This document shows, piece by piece, positions 1 through 7,900 of a stretch of 19,700 nucleotides of DNA. The notes below the pieces were generated by a model. That model had not been told where the DNA came from, did not search any database, and was given only the letters and a program-made list of their open reading frames with translations. The position numbers were made by a program, and so were the translations under genes. The DNA is from an uncultured Proteiniphilum sp. (GTDB lineage: Bacteria > Bacteroidota > Bacteroidia > Bacteroidales > Dysgonomonadaceae): positions 1-19,700 of the forward strand of contig NZ_CALNAT010000107.1 of assembly GCF_937873925.1 (NCBI RefSeq), read 5' to 3'. How positions within the stretch are numbered: position 1 is the stretch's first letter; every line of letters starts with the position of its first letter.

Positions 1-111
1 TGCTCATTTAGCTTAACAAAATAGTTCACTAAAGTTAGACTATTTCTCGCCATGACATAATGCAAGCAAGCTTGCCTTCTGTTCATTTGGCTTAACGAAA
101 TAATTCACTAA
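1..111. repeat. Imperfect 32-bp direct repeat before lpxK
   Basis: Positions 1-32 and 80-111 are two copies of a 32-bp unit, identical at 28 positions; all four differences are transitions. Both copies end in TTCACTAA, and in the second copy the last A is the first base of the lpxK start codon. Between them lies the short palindrome GCAAGCTTGC (66-75). The window begins at the first copy, so further copies upstream are possible. The function is unknown: it could be a small tandem duplication around the end of the preceding gene or a repeated regulatory element. Confidence 0.7.
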
Positions 112-1229
112 TGGAAAAGGACAAACCTTCCGTCGAAATTCGTCGATCAATGTCGCCGTTAGCCTGGCTGTACGGCCTTGGTGTGAATTTCCGGAATACA
201 CTGTTCGACAGAAAAATACTCAAACAAAAAACATTCGATATTCCGGTTATCTGCGTGGGAAATCTCACCGTGGGGGGCACGGGGAAAACCCCGCATATTG
301 AATACCTCATCAAATTGTTGTCGCCGGTATACAAGGTCGCAGTGCTCAGCAGGGGCTACAAACGCAAAAGCAACGGCTTTATGATCGTCGACACCGATTC
401 GAAAGTGCGCAATGTGGGAGATGAACCCCTGCAGATCAAGCAAAAATTCCCGGAAACGCTGGTAGTTGTCGATAAAGACCGGGTGAGCGGCATCCGGAAA
501 ATCCTCTCTATTGAAGAAAAGGAACGCCCTGATGTGATCCTGCTCGACGACGGGTTCCAGCATCGCTACGTGCAGCCTTCGCTCTCCATCCTGCTGGTAG
601 ACAGCAACCGTCCCGTTTTTGAAGACCGGTTGTTGCCCGTGGGGTCATTGCGCGAACCGCTGAAGGCAAAAGAGAGAGCATCCATCGTGATAGTTACCAA
701 ATGCGATCCCGATATGCAGCCCATTGATTTCCGGATCTATACGAACGGATTGAATCTCTATGCTTTTCAACAACTCTATTTCACCAGCCTCAATTACGGA
801 AAGATAATACCCCTCTTCCCGGAATTGCAGGGCGACCGGTTGGAGTTGCAGGAGCTCCGCAAGAAGCACGTTTTCCTGGTGGCTGGTATCGCCTCTCCCC
901 AACCTTTGGTCGATAAGCTGGAACACATTACCTACAACCTCTACACGAAGTTTTTTCCCGATCATCATTCTTTTAAGGAAAAAGATATACAATCGATACG
1001 GGAATTGGTGAATACGGTGGATGACAACAACAAGATCATCCTCACTACCGAGAAAGATGCCGTCCGCCTCAGGGCGCTACCCTATCTCGGTGAAGAAATA
1101 AAGAAAATGCTCTATTACATCCCCGTACGCGTGTCGTTCATCGATGAGAAAGAAAAAGAACAATTCAACAATAATATTTTAGAACATGTTAGAAACTATC
1201 AAACAAACAGCAGATTATCTGAAGAGTAG
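111..1229 (+). CDS. lpxK: Tetraacyldisaccharide 4'-kinase (lipid A synthesis)
   Basis: LpxK transfers phosphate from ATP to the 4' position of the tetraacyldisaccharide 1-phosphate precursor, giving lipid IVA, at the cytoplasmic face of the inner membrane. The 372-residue protein has the family P-loop GNLTVGGTGKTP (about residues 50-61), followed by SRGYKR (80-85), the DEPLQIKQKFP segment (104-114), the signature DDGFQHR (146-152) and LPVGSLREP (175-183). Length is normal for Bacteroidales. An N-terminal hydrophobic stretch around residues 15-22 fits membrane association. The ATG at 111 is the only start that leaves a complete N-terminus. The 3' end overlaps punA by 44 bp in another frame, so the two are probably one transcript. 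No clear promoter is visible in the 110 bp upstream, which fits transcription from a gene outside the window. Confidence 0.95.
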   Translation: MEKDKPSVEIRRSMSPLAWLYGLGVNFRNTLFDRKILKQKTFDIPVICVGNLTVGGTGKTPHIEYLIKLLSPVYKVAVLSRGYKRKSNGFMIVDTDSKVRNVGDEPLQIKQKFPETLVVVDKDRVSGIRKILSIEEKERPDVILLDDGFQHRYVQPSLSILLVDSNRPVFEDRLLPVGSLREPLKAKERASIVIVTKCDPDMQPIDFRIYTNGLNLYAFQQLYFTSLNYGKIIPLFPELQGDRLELQELRKKHVFLVAGIASPQPLVDKLEHITYNLYTKFFPDHHSFKEKDIQSIRELVNTVDDNNKIILTTEKDAVRLRALPYLGEEIKKMLYYIPVRVSFIDEKEKEQFNNNILEHVRNYQTNSRLSEE

Positions 1230-1998
1230 AATCGAAGAAATTCCCAATACGGCCATTATCCTGGGCACCGGCCTGGGCGAACTGGTACATGAGATCGAGG
1301 ATAAAAATGAGATCCCTTATACGGAGATCCCCAATTTTCCCATCTCCACGGTGGAAGGCCACAGCGGAAAGCTGATCGTCGGCACGCTCGGAGGGAAGAA
1401 AGTGCTGGCTATGCAGGGACGTTTCCACTACTACGAAGGATACGACATGAAGCAGGTTACCTTCCCCATCCGTGTTTTCCAGGCGCTGGGCATCGAGTAC
1501 CTTTTCGTTTCCAACGCGGCAGGAGGGATGAACTCCAGTTTCGATGTAGGCGATATCATGCTGATTGAAGACCATATCAACCTGTTCCCTGAGCATCCGC
1601 TCCACGGAAAGAACTTCAACGAGTTGGGTACCCGCTTTCCCGATATGAGCGAAGCTTACAACAAATCGTTGCGGCTGATGGCCATGGAGATCGCTAAGGA
1701 AAAAAACATCAAACTGCAGCACGGAGTCTATATCGGCCTTCAGGGGCCGACCTTTGAAACGCCGGCCGAATACAATTTCCTGCGTATCATCGGAGGAGAT
1801 GCCGTGGGTATGTCCACCGTACCGGAAGTAATCGTGGCCAACCACGCCGGAATGAAGGTGCTGGCATTCTCCATCATCACCGATCTGGGTGTGATCGGTA
1901 AGATCGTGGAAGTTTCACACGAAGATGTGCAGGAAGCAGCGAAAATCGCCCAGCCCAAAATGGCGGAGATCATGCGTACCATTATTCAGAAAATTTGA
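1186..1998 (+). CDS. punA: Purine nucleoside phosphorylase (trimeric class)
   Basis: This enzyme splits purine (deoxy)nucleosides with phosphate to the free base and (deoxy)ribose 1-phosphate for purine salvage in the cytoplasm. The 270-residue protein shows the class I high-molecular-weight PNP pattern: LGTGLGELV (26-34), VEGHSGKL (56-63), MQGRFHYYEGY (76-86), VSNAAGGMN (108-116), DHINLFPEHPL (129-139), GPTFETPAE (187-195, with Glu191 as the likely base-binding acid), and GGDAVGMST (203-211). Residue 233, in the SIITD segment, is Asp where human PNP has Asn243; this may broaden base preference. The start at 1186 gives the usual MLETIKQTA-type N-terminus and lies inside lpxK, so translational coupling is likely. 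No Shine-Dalgarno sequence is visible, which is normal for Bacteroidota. Confidence 0.94.
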   Translation: MLETIKQTADYLKSRIEEIPNTAIILGTGLGELVHEIEDKNEIPYTEIPNFPISTVEGHSGKLIVGTLGGKKVLAMQGRFHYYEGYDMKQVTFPIRVFQALGIEYLFVSNAAGGMNSSFDVGDIMLIEDHINLFPEHPLHGKNFNELGTRFPDMSEAYNKSLRLMAMEIAKEKNIKLQHGVYIGLQGPTFETPAEYNFLRIIGGDAVGMSTVPEVIVANHAGMKVLAFSIITDLGVIGKIVEVSHEDVQEAAKIAQPKMAEIMRTIIQKI

Positions 1999-2081
1999 TA
2001 ATTTTTTCTTCATAAAAGAGAATATCTGCAAATACTTGATAAGAATAATTTTAAGACAGTCTCTTTTTATTAGTTATTTAT

Positions 2082-3113
2082 ATGCAACGGACAGAAATAG
2101 CCACGTTGGGTGAATTCGGGCTGATCGACCACCTGACCAAAGATATCAAACTCACCCAAGAGAGTTCTCTCAAAGGGATCGGTGACGATGCCGCCGTCGT
2201 GGATCATGGGGGAAAACGGACACTGGTGACCACCGACCTGCTACTGGAGGGGATCCATTTCGATCTCATCTACACCCCCCTGAAACATCTCGGGTATAAA
2301 GCGGCAGCGGTTAATTTCTCCGATATTTACGCTATGAACGGGAAGCCGCAGCAGATCACGGTCTCCTTAGGCATATCGAAGCGGTTTTCGGTGGAAGACC
2401 TTGAAGATTTCTACAGCGGATTGAAGCTGGCCTGTGAGATTTACGGGGCGGATATCGTAGGAGGAGATACCACCTCTTCCCTCACCGGGTTCACCATCAG
2501 CATTACCTGTATCGGCACTGCGGAAGAAGAGAAGATCGTCTACCGTAACGGGGCCAAAGATACCGACCTGATCTATGTGTCGGGCGATCTGGGCGCCTCC
2601 TATATGGGCTTGCAGTTACTGGAAAGGGAAAAAACCGTGTTCGACGGCGATAAGGACTTCCAACCCGATTTTGCCGGCAAGGAGTACCTGCTGGAGCGTC
2701 AACTCAAACCGGAAGCCAGAAAAGATATCGTAAACCTGTTAGCGGAGAACGGGATCGTGCCCACTTCCATGATAGATATTTCCGACGGATTGTCGTCCGA
2801 CCTACTCCATATCTGCAAGCAGAGTAATGCCGGTTGCCGGCTCTTCGAAGAGCGGATCCCTATCGATTATCAGACCGCCGTGATGGCCGAGACATTCAAT
2901 ATGAACGTAACGACCGTGGCCCTCAATGGCGGGGAAGATTACGAGTTGCTCTTTACCGTCCCCCTGCATCTGCATGAAAAGATGAACGACCTGCAGGGGA
3001 TCCGCCTGATAGGCCATATTACCCCGCCCGAACAGGGCTGTTACCTGGTCACCCGCGACGGACAGGAGATGCAACTCCGCGCGCAAGGTTGGAATCCATT
3101 GGCAGAAGAGTAA
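2082..3113 (+). CDS. thiL: Thiamine-monophosphate kinase
   Basis: ThiL phosphorylates thiamine monophosphate with ATP to the cofactor thiamine diphosphate, the last step of thiamine synthesis. The 343-residue protein has the family landmarks: GIGDDAAV (32-39), TTDLLLEGIHFD (50-61), GYKAAAVNFSDIYAMNG (71-87), VGGDTT (126-131), MIDISDGLSSDL (230-241) and NGGEDYELLF (282-291). The repeated Asp-rich motifs bind Mg-ATP. Length and order are complete. The ATG at 2082 is supported by the Bacteroidales-type N-terminus (RTEIATLGEFGLI). It follows punA after an 83-bp AT-rich gap in which I see no canonical TAnnTTTG box, so it may share the lpxK-punA transcript. Confidence 0.95.
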   Translation: MQRTEIATLGEFGLIDHLTKDIKLTQESSLKGIGDDAAVVDHGGKRTLVTTDLLLEGIHFDLIYTPLKHLGYKAAAVNFSDIYAMNGKPQQITVSLGISKRFSVEDLEDFYSGLKLACEIYGADIVGGDTTSSLTGFTISITCIGTAEEEKIVYRNGAKDTDLIYVSGDLGASYMGLQLLEREKTVFDGDKDFQPDFAGKEYLLERQLKPEARKDIVNLLAENGIVPTSMIDISDGLSSDLLHICKQSNAGCRLFEERIPIDYQTAVMAETFNMNVTTVALNGGEDYELLFTVPLHLHEKMNDLQGIRLIGHITPPEQGCYLVTRDGQEMQLRAQGWNPLAEE

Positions 3114-3129
3114 ATTTTATTACTTTTTT

Positions 3130-3170
3130 ATTTACAAATTTTGTAAATCTCAAAAATGCTCTTATCTTTG
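3130..3170 (+). promoter_or_regulatory. Bacteroidota promoter of tRNA-Phe, with a palindrome over the -33 box
   Basis: TTTG at 3140-3143 and TATCTTTG at 3163-3170 are separated by 19 bp, an exact fit to the Bacteroidota primary sigma-factor promoter. Transcription would start near 3177, about 16 nt before the tRNA. The -33 TTTG is also the start of the right arm of a 19-bp inverted repeat (ATTTACAAA at 3130-3138, TTTGTAAAT at 3140-3148), which could be a weak thiL terminator or a protein-binding site. Confidence 0.85.
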
Positions 3171-3192
3171 CACTCGCAATTTAAGAAACGTT

Positions 3193-3265
<73 letters not shown>

Positions 3266-3266
3266 C

Positions 3267-3310
3267 AAGGCAAACACCTGAATATCAGATATTCAGGTGT
3301 TTGCCTTTTT
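3267..3310 (+). terminator. Strong intrinsic terminator after tRNA-Phe
   Basis: Two perfectly complementary 20-nt arms (3267-3286 and 3288-3307) are separated by one base, and a T run follows (3306-3310). The innermost pairs must open to form the loop. The hairpin starts directly after the mature tRNA end, so it also fixes the 3' end of the precursor. The convergent lipoprotein gene ends at 3332 on the other strand and may use the same structure. Confidence 0.92.
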
Positions 3311-3331
3311 ATATAGCCTGTATAAATTATA

Positions 3332-3916
3332 TCATATGGATAGGGAGATTTGGTAGGGGAAACTCTCTCTATTTACCATCTTATAGCAATTCCTTCCATC
3401 CGGAGAAAGTACAAAAACAGCAGAAATTTCCTGGCGAACAGTCAGTGTCGGATTTTGAAATGAAAAACTGGCATTAATTTTCTTTGCAAGAATTTCAGAC
3501 GGAGAACGCCCGTTGTAGCGATTTAAGTAGTCCGGATCCCATTGTTCCGCTTTTTCCAATTCGGTTTTTGCTTCTCTTAATCGTTCCTGGGAACCAGGCA
3601 CTAACGCCCGGACAATTAAATCATTGTCTTTTTTCATTTGTTTTTCGATGGTATTTTCCCAATGAGATATATTTTTTTTTGCTGAATCAATTTTTTCTCT
3701 CTTTTCGTTTTGATACTGTTCCTGTAGCATTTTGATACTATCGGCTACTGTAATATCCGGCAATACATCCAACAGAAAGATCTTTATCTTTAAGTCTGTT
3801 TTCAATTCGTTCTCTATCTGCAGATAATCCAGGAGGGTTTGCTTGTATATGTCATTTGAATTGGAACATGAAACTGAAAATGCAATCAGTAGGATTAATA
3901 GTGGTACTTGTCTCAT
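3332..3916 (-). CDS. Small predicted lipoprotein of unknown function
   Basis: I do not recognise the family. The 194-residue product starts with a lipoprotein signal peptide (MRQVPLLILLIAF) and the lipobox SVSC with Cys17 as the lipidated residue, so it should sit on a membrane facing the periplasm. Residues about 20-140 are rich in Glu, Lys and Gln, look helical, and may form a coiled coil. The end (about 145-185) carries an ATFSF-like strand region and the phrase SPDGRNCYKMVNR. The start codon overlaps the stop of the upstream small gene (TAATG), which suggests co-translation. Base composition is clearly AT-richer to the eye than the housekeeping block. The regular lipobox and full-length reading frame make a real gene likely. 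Confidence 0.7.
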   Translation of the reverse strand: MRQVPLLILLIAFSVSCSNSNDIYKQTLLDYLQIENELKTDLKIKIFLLDVLPDITVADSIKMLQEQYQNEKREKIDSAKKNISHWENTIEKQMKKDNDLIVRALVPGSQERLREAKTELEKAEQWDPDYLNRYNGRSPSEILAKKINASFSFQNPTLTVRQEISAVFVLSPDGRNCYKMVNRESFPYQISLSI

Positions 3917-4116
3917 TATACAGTGATATTTAGTTTTGAACCGTTGGAGATAGTAAGTATATCTATAAATTGAGGTGAAACCCTGTCTGCATCGGACACG
4001 AACTCCGACAGATCCTCATAGAAACGCCCATGTCTCTTCGACAGAAATATCAGCGGTAGTATCTTTATAATGGTGCCTTTCGCCTTTATTTGGGATCTCA
4101 CTTCCGGGGAGGTCAT
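3916..4116 (-). CDS. Small hypothetical protein, coupled to the lipoprotein gene
   Basis: This 66-residue reading frame (MTSPEVRSQIKAKG... ending SNGSKLNITV) has no motif I recognise, no signal peptide and no membrane segment apart from a short hydrophobic patch (IIKILPLIFL). The frame stays open for 15 or more codons upstream of the ATG at 4116 before an in-frame stop, so the true start could be a non-ATG codon or the gene could be the 3' remnant of something longer. Its stop codon shares a base with the start of the lipoprotein gene (TAATG), the main support for it being a translated gene. The 92 bp between it and the AraC gene show nothing else. Confidence 0.4.
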   Translation of the reverse strand: MTSPEVRSQIKAKGTIIKILPLIFLSKRHGRFYEDLSEFVSDADRVSPQFIDILTISNGSKLNITV

Positions 4117-4208
4117 AACAAATGTGTTTGTTCTTTTGAATGGATGACTCCCCCAGGGACCGAGTAAATATCAATTCATTATAGAAATAATATTATCAAA
4201 GGGCAAAG

Positions 4209-4688
4209 TCAGGTAACATTCCATAATCTGTTTTTATACGGTGAAATACTGAATCTCTTACTATAAGCGTTTACAAGATGCGACACACTTCTGAAGTCAT
4301 ACATCCTGGATATCTCGGTAATGCTGATATCCGAGTTGAGTACCAGAGACTGGATCTCTTCCATTTTACGGTCGAGCATCCATTGATAAGGAGTTTGCCC
4401 GAAACATTTCTTAAAATGGCGTGTAAATGTTCTCAAACAGTCGTATTTGCACAATGTCGCCAGTTCATTCATATTCCTTGCCGATGAGTAGTTACTCAAC
4501 ACACTATCTTCAAATCGTTTCGATTTAGATGTCCGCGGGATCAGCTTCACAAGGACGATCTCATTATCGGGTGAGGAGGTTACCTTACTCTTCAACCCGT
4601 CCGAGAAAGTGAATGTGCAGGATGCCACATCCGTCAGCAAATATTTGCGAACCTCCTCTTTTTTTCTCAATTTTGTGTTAACATTCAT
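4209..4688 (-). CDS. AraC-family DNA-binding regulator, short
   Basis: The 159-residue protein ends in an AraC/XylS DNA-binding domain with two helix-turn-helix units: the first around residues 73-95 (MNELATLCKYDCLRTFTRHF), the second around 122-143 (SITEISRMYDFRSVSHLVNAY), followed by the typical end KRFSISPYKNR. The N-terminal 70 residues are too short for the usual AraC sugar-binding cupin and have no clear ligand-binding motif. It lies downstream of the fimbrial operon on the same strand, separated by about 290 bp, so it is a candidate regulator of the fimbriae or of the neighbouring small lipoprotein genes; the sequence does not prove a target. No canonical promoter box is visible directly upstream. 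Confidence 0.85.
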   Translation of the reverse strand: MNVNTKLRKKEEVRKYLLTDVASCTFTFSDGLKSKVTSSPDNEIVLVKLIPRTSKSKRFEDSVLSNYSSARNMNELATLCKYDCLRTFTRHFKKCFGQTPYQWMLDRKMEEIQSLVLNSDISITEISRMYDFRSVSHLVNAYSKRFSISPYKNRLWNVT

Positions 4689-4692
4689 ATGC

Positions 4693-4767
4693 TTATTTTT
4701 TAAAAGTTCCTAAGCTGCGAGTGTAATTATCAGGCTTGCTGCCCATACGAATACTGTTTTTTTTCAT
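4693..4767 (-). other. Possible 24-codon leader ORF before the AraC gene
   Basis: ATG at 4767 opens a 24-codon frame (MKKNSIRMGSKP...) that ends in TAA four bases before the AraC start codon. The position fits a leader peptide coupled to the regulator, but the frame is short, AT-rich and could arise by chance. No Shine-Dalgarno or promoter supports it. Confidence 0.2.
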
Positions 4768-4801
4768 TTCACATGTTTTTCAGTTAGTTATTTTGGTGAA
4801 A

Positions 4802-4978
4802 TTATTGTATGGTTACTCTTCTTGTATCCGTAATTTCGGCATTTTGCAGGCGCATGATATAAATTCCTTTAGACAGACCTTTGATTGTTTCTTCGCTATC
4901 TGCTTTCACCTCTACATGCTGATGGGGAGCGACCTCGCCCGAAATAAATACTGAGCAGTCTTTACTGTCAAAATAACA
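4802..4978 (-). pseudogene. Remnant resembling the end of a type IX secretion C-terminal domain
   Basis: Directly after the stop of the 1004-residue tip-like gene, and in the same frame, 58 sense codons run to the next stop at 4802-4804. Their translation ends in IKGLSKGIYIMRLQNAEITD and then TRRVTIQ. This resembles the end of Bacteroidota type A sorting domains (a Gly-hydrophobic-Tyr-hydrophobic segment, then a Lys/Arg-rich strand). A strand-like VFISGEVAP segment precedes it. There is no start codon of its own, so it is either the relic of a secreted protein gene whose 5' part was lost, or a former extension of the tip gene cut off by the TAA at 4979-4981. The tip protein is a lipoprotein, so a type IX tail would be odd there; I favour a relic. 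Confidence 0.45.
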
Positions 4979-7900
4979 TTAGTCATTCTCTGACTGCCTA
5001 TTATTCTCAAGAGAATACAATATGCCCCAATAAATCATGTTAGCGAATAACTGGGAGTTATATACATTATATCTGTTAATAGCGCTAAGTCCGTAATTAC
5101 TCTTATGTACCGGCCTTTTTTCAGCATCAAGCATGAATGGACAGATGGTGGGGCTAGTGTGGTCATCGGAAGAAACGAAGCCTCCATCGCCGAACCAAAC
5201 AAATCCAAGCTCCTTATGCCTGAAAGCGGTCAGTTCAGTAAATGATGTCCCACCCGATACATCAGATGCATTGGAGTATACGATTATATCATTCAGTGGA
5301 ATATTGGAAGCCGTCATGGTCCACAAAGCATCCTCTCCCCATTGTAATCCCCTCAGGTCTCCGAACGGTCCATTGAGGATCGGATCATCGATATTCGGCA
5401 ACTTATAAATAGCACCTGCACCGTTCCTGGCTAACTGGGTAATAGTGTTATCTTCAAAAACCGCTCTCATCAGGTTTTGGACACTTAAACCATTCCCTTC
5501 ATTCAATGCGATCAATACTCCTCCCTTTTTCAGATAATCAGCAAACATTTGCCCTTGTACAGCATTGATATACAGGTCATACCCTAAAACAATTATATCC
5601 GGTTTTTCATTAAGATACCCTTGTAGGGTGCTATTTTCTATAATTCCAGTTGCAAGAGGCCCTCTGAATTCAAAACCCATCGAAGGTACCGTACTCCCCG
5701 AAGTAAGTCCGAAGTTAGACGGGGAACTCAGGAAGGTATAAGCATCATTATTATTAGCAAATACTGCCACATTGTAACCATAATGAATGTGATTGGCAAG
5801 TCCCATAATCTTCATTTTCGGTAGCGCGAATTGGAGCCTTACGGTATGCTCGCCGAATTTGTTTTCCGTATTCTCGAAGACCACATCAACATGGCCGCCG
5901 AATGTACGATCGTCCACCACGGTAAATGTAACCGGTTCTCCGCCTACGTTATATCCTCCCATAGCACCAACCCGCAGATTGTCCGAAGACTTGAGATTGA
6001 AGAACGTTTTGCCTTCCGAAGAAGGATACTCCTTGATTTCTTTGATTCGCCACGATGTATTACAACGCACGGGCAGAGAGTACGTACTTCCGTCGAGCCT
6101 GTAAAACACTTCGGGTTTGGCTATGAAGTTATAATTAATCTGGCGCAGCAATATACTCCGGGTTTCATAGGATATCCCGTTGGTTACCGTAAAGTCCACT
6201 TTGGAAGTCTTATCCAGAAACGGGAATTCTATGACTTCATTCCCGGTAATTGCAGGAGGTTGTATATGGTAGGTAACCGTGCCTGCTCCTCCTGCAATGG
6301 TCCCGTTTGCGGGGGCACCCGAACCGGAGGGGAACGGATTGGCAGCTACCGTGACATTCAACACCGTCACATCGGCGAGCTTAGGCTCCCAATTCACCAT
6401 AAACGACTGTGCACCGGGAATTTGACCTACAGCTGCGTCAAATATCAATTCCCTGAGCGGCTGCCCGGTCACCGGATCTACAATGTTCAAACTTATACGC
6501 GGCATAATACCCTGAGTTACTGTTACCGGATAACGCAGGCGGCCTGCTGCGAACCAGACAATAACGGTACGGTCTTCACCCGTGTTGTTCGCTTCATAAG
6601 TCAAAACAATTTCCGTTTTGTTATTTGCCGCACCGACATTCGGAGTCAGGGTAAGCCAGCCCGGAGCAACCCCTGGTGTGGCGCTCTCAATCTTCTCAAT
6701 ATACCAACCCGATTGTCCGTCAGTCTCATAGTCTGTGAAAACATACAGCACATTCTCATCCTCTTTTACCGAACAAGCGTTCTGGAAAAAGGTAAACTTA
6801 TCCTGGCTTACACTGAGTACGAACTGTCCGTCAAACGCGATATTACCCATATTGACCTCATTCCACTCCAATACTTCGGCCTCGATATTCACCGGCCCGG
6901 AGATAAAAGCGGTATTGGAATCTTCATAACCCGGGCCTGATACCTTATTGATACCGAATATATACCTATGATTGCGAAGCACGTCGAGGTATTGCTGTGA
7001 AACGCCGTTGCCATGTGAGAAATCCACCCGGTAATAGGTCGGGGGGCCATCATTGGTTAAATCGCTGTCCCCGTTGGCATCCCATATCCCGCCGATCACC
7101 AGGCAAGTGCGGTCGAGCAAACCTTTTCCTTTAGTGTGGCCGGCATCGCTGTGATTCTCGGCTTCGAATATATATATTTCTCTTATGCATTGGTTGTTTC
7201 CTGTATCGATACAGTCATCATGGTAAGTGACAGGACCTTTGGTCAGCGTCGAAGAGGAAGGAATATGAGGAGCTGTTACCCTCGGCGCATCAGGATCGGT
7301 CGTCGTATCCCAATCCGCTGCTTTAGGCACCAGAGTTCCGGCGGTATTATAGTTGTAAACATCCACACTGGTCAGCAGGAAGTTCTCAGCGGCTATCTGT
7401 ACATCCACCCGTGCTACCATGCGGGTAAGTATTACCTTATTATCGCCTGTAAGGTCTGTAGTATCATCGATATCCACATCGCCTATATCGCCCCACATGG
7501 GGAAAGGAGAAAATGGACTGGTAGGCCATTTACCGCTCTCAGGCATCCTGGCTTCCATCTGAGCAAGGGCAGCTTCTTTCGTAAGTCCGTTCAATGAAAT
7601 GTCTCCTATTATACTGCGGGCATTTGCCAATACAACTACATCGAATTCACCCTGACGCATATTTACGGTAAACGTTTTCAGGCGTGCGTTGGTACCGCTG
7701 TCCGAAATGGCTGATCCGCTGCATCCGGTCCTATAAACATATTCCCCGCCACCCGGTTCGAAAACTACAATATCTATCTCTTTTACCTCGTTTTCATCAC
7801 TCAACGATATCGCCCTTAACGCGGAGGGAGTGCTTGTACCGGGTACCTGAATAGAAAATGTCACTACCGATTCTCCGTTCATTTTTTCTATGCCCGGAGT

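Noticed and set aside
4117..4208. Second reading frame upstream of the 66-codon gene (starting NELIFTRSLGESS)
   Set aside because: No ATG start, ends after about 55 codons, and overlaps the coupled small gene in another frame; no support beyond openness.
5831..6940. Long plus-strand open frame (about 369 codons) opposite the cassette 2 tip gene
   Set aside because: It lies wholly antisense to a clear lipoprotein gene, its product has no signal or domain, and it is rich in Arg, His and Cys as expected of a shadow frame.
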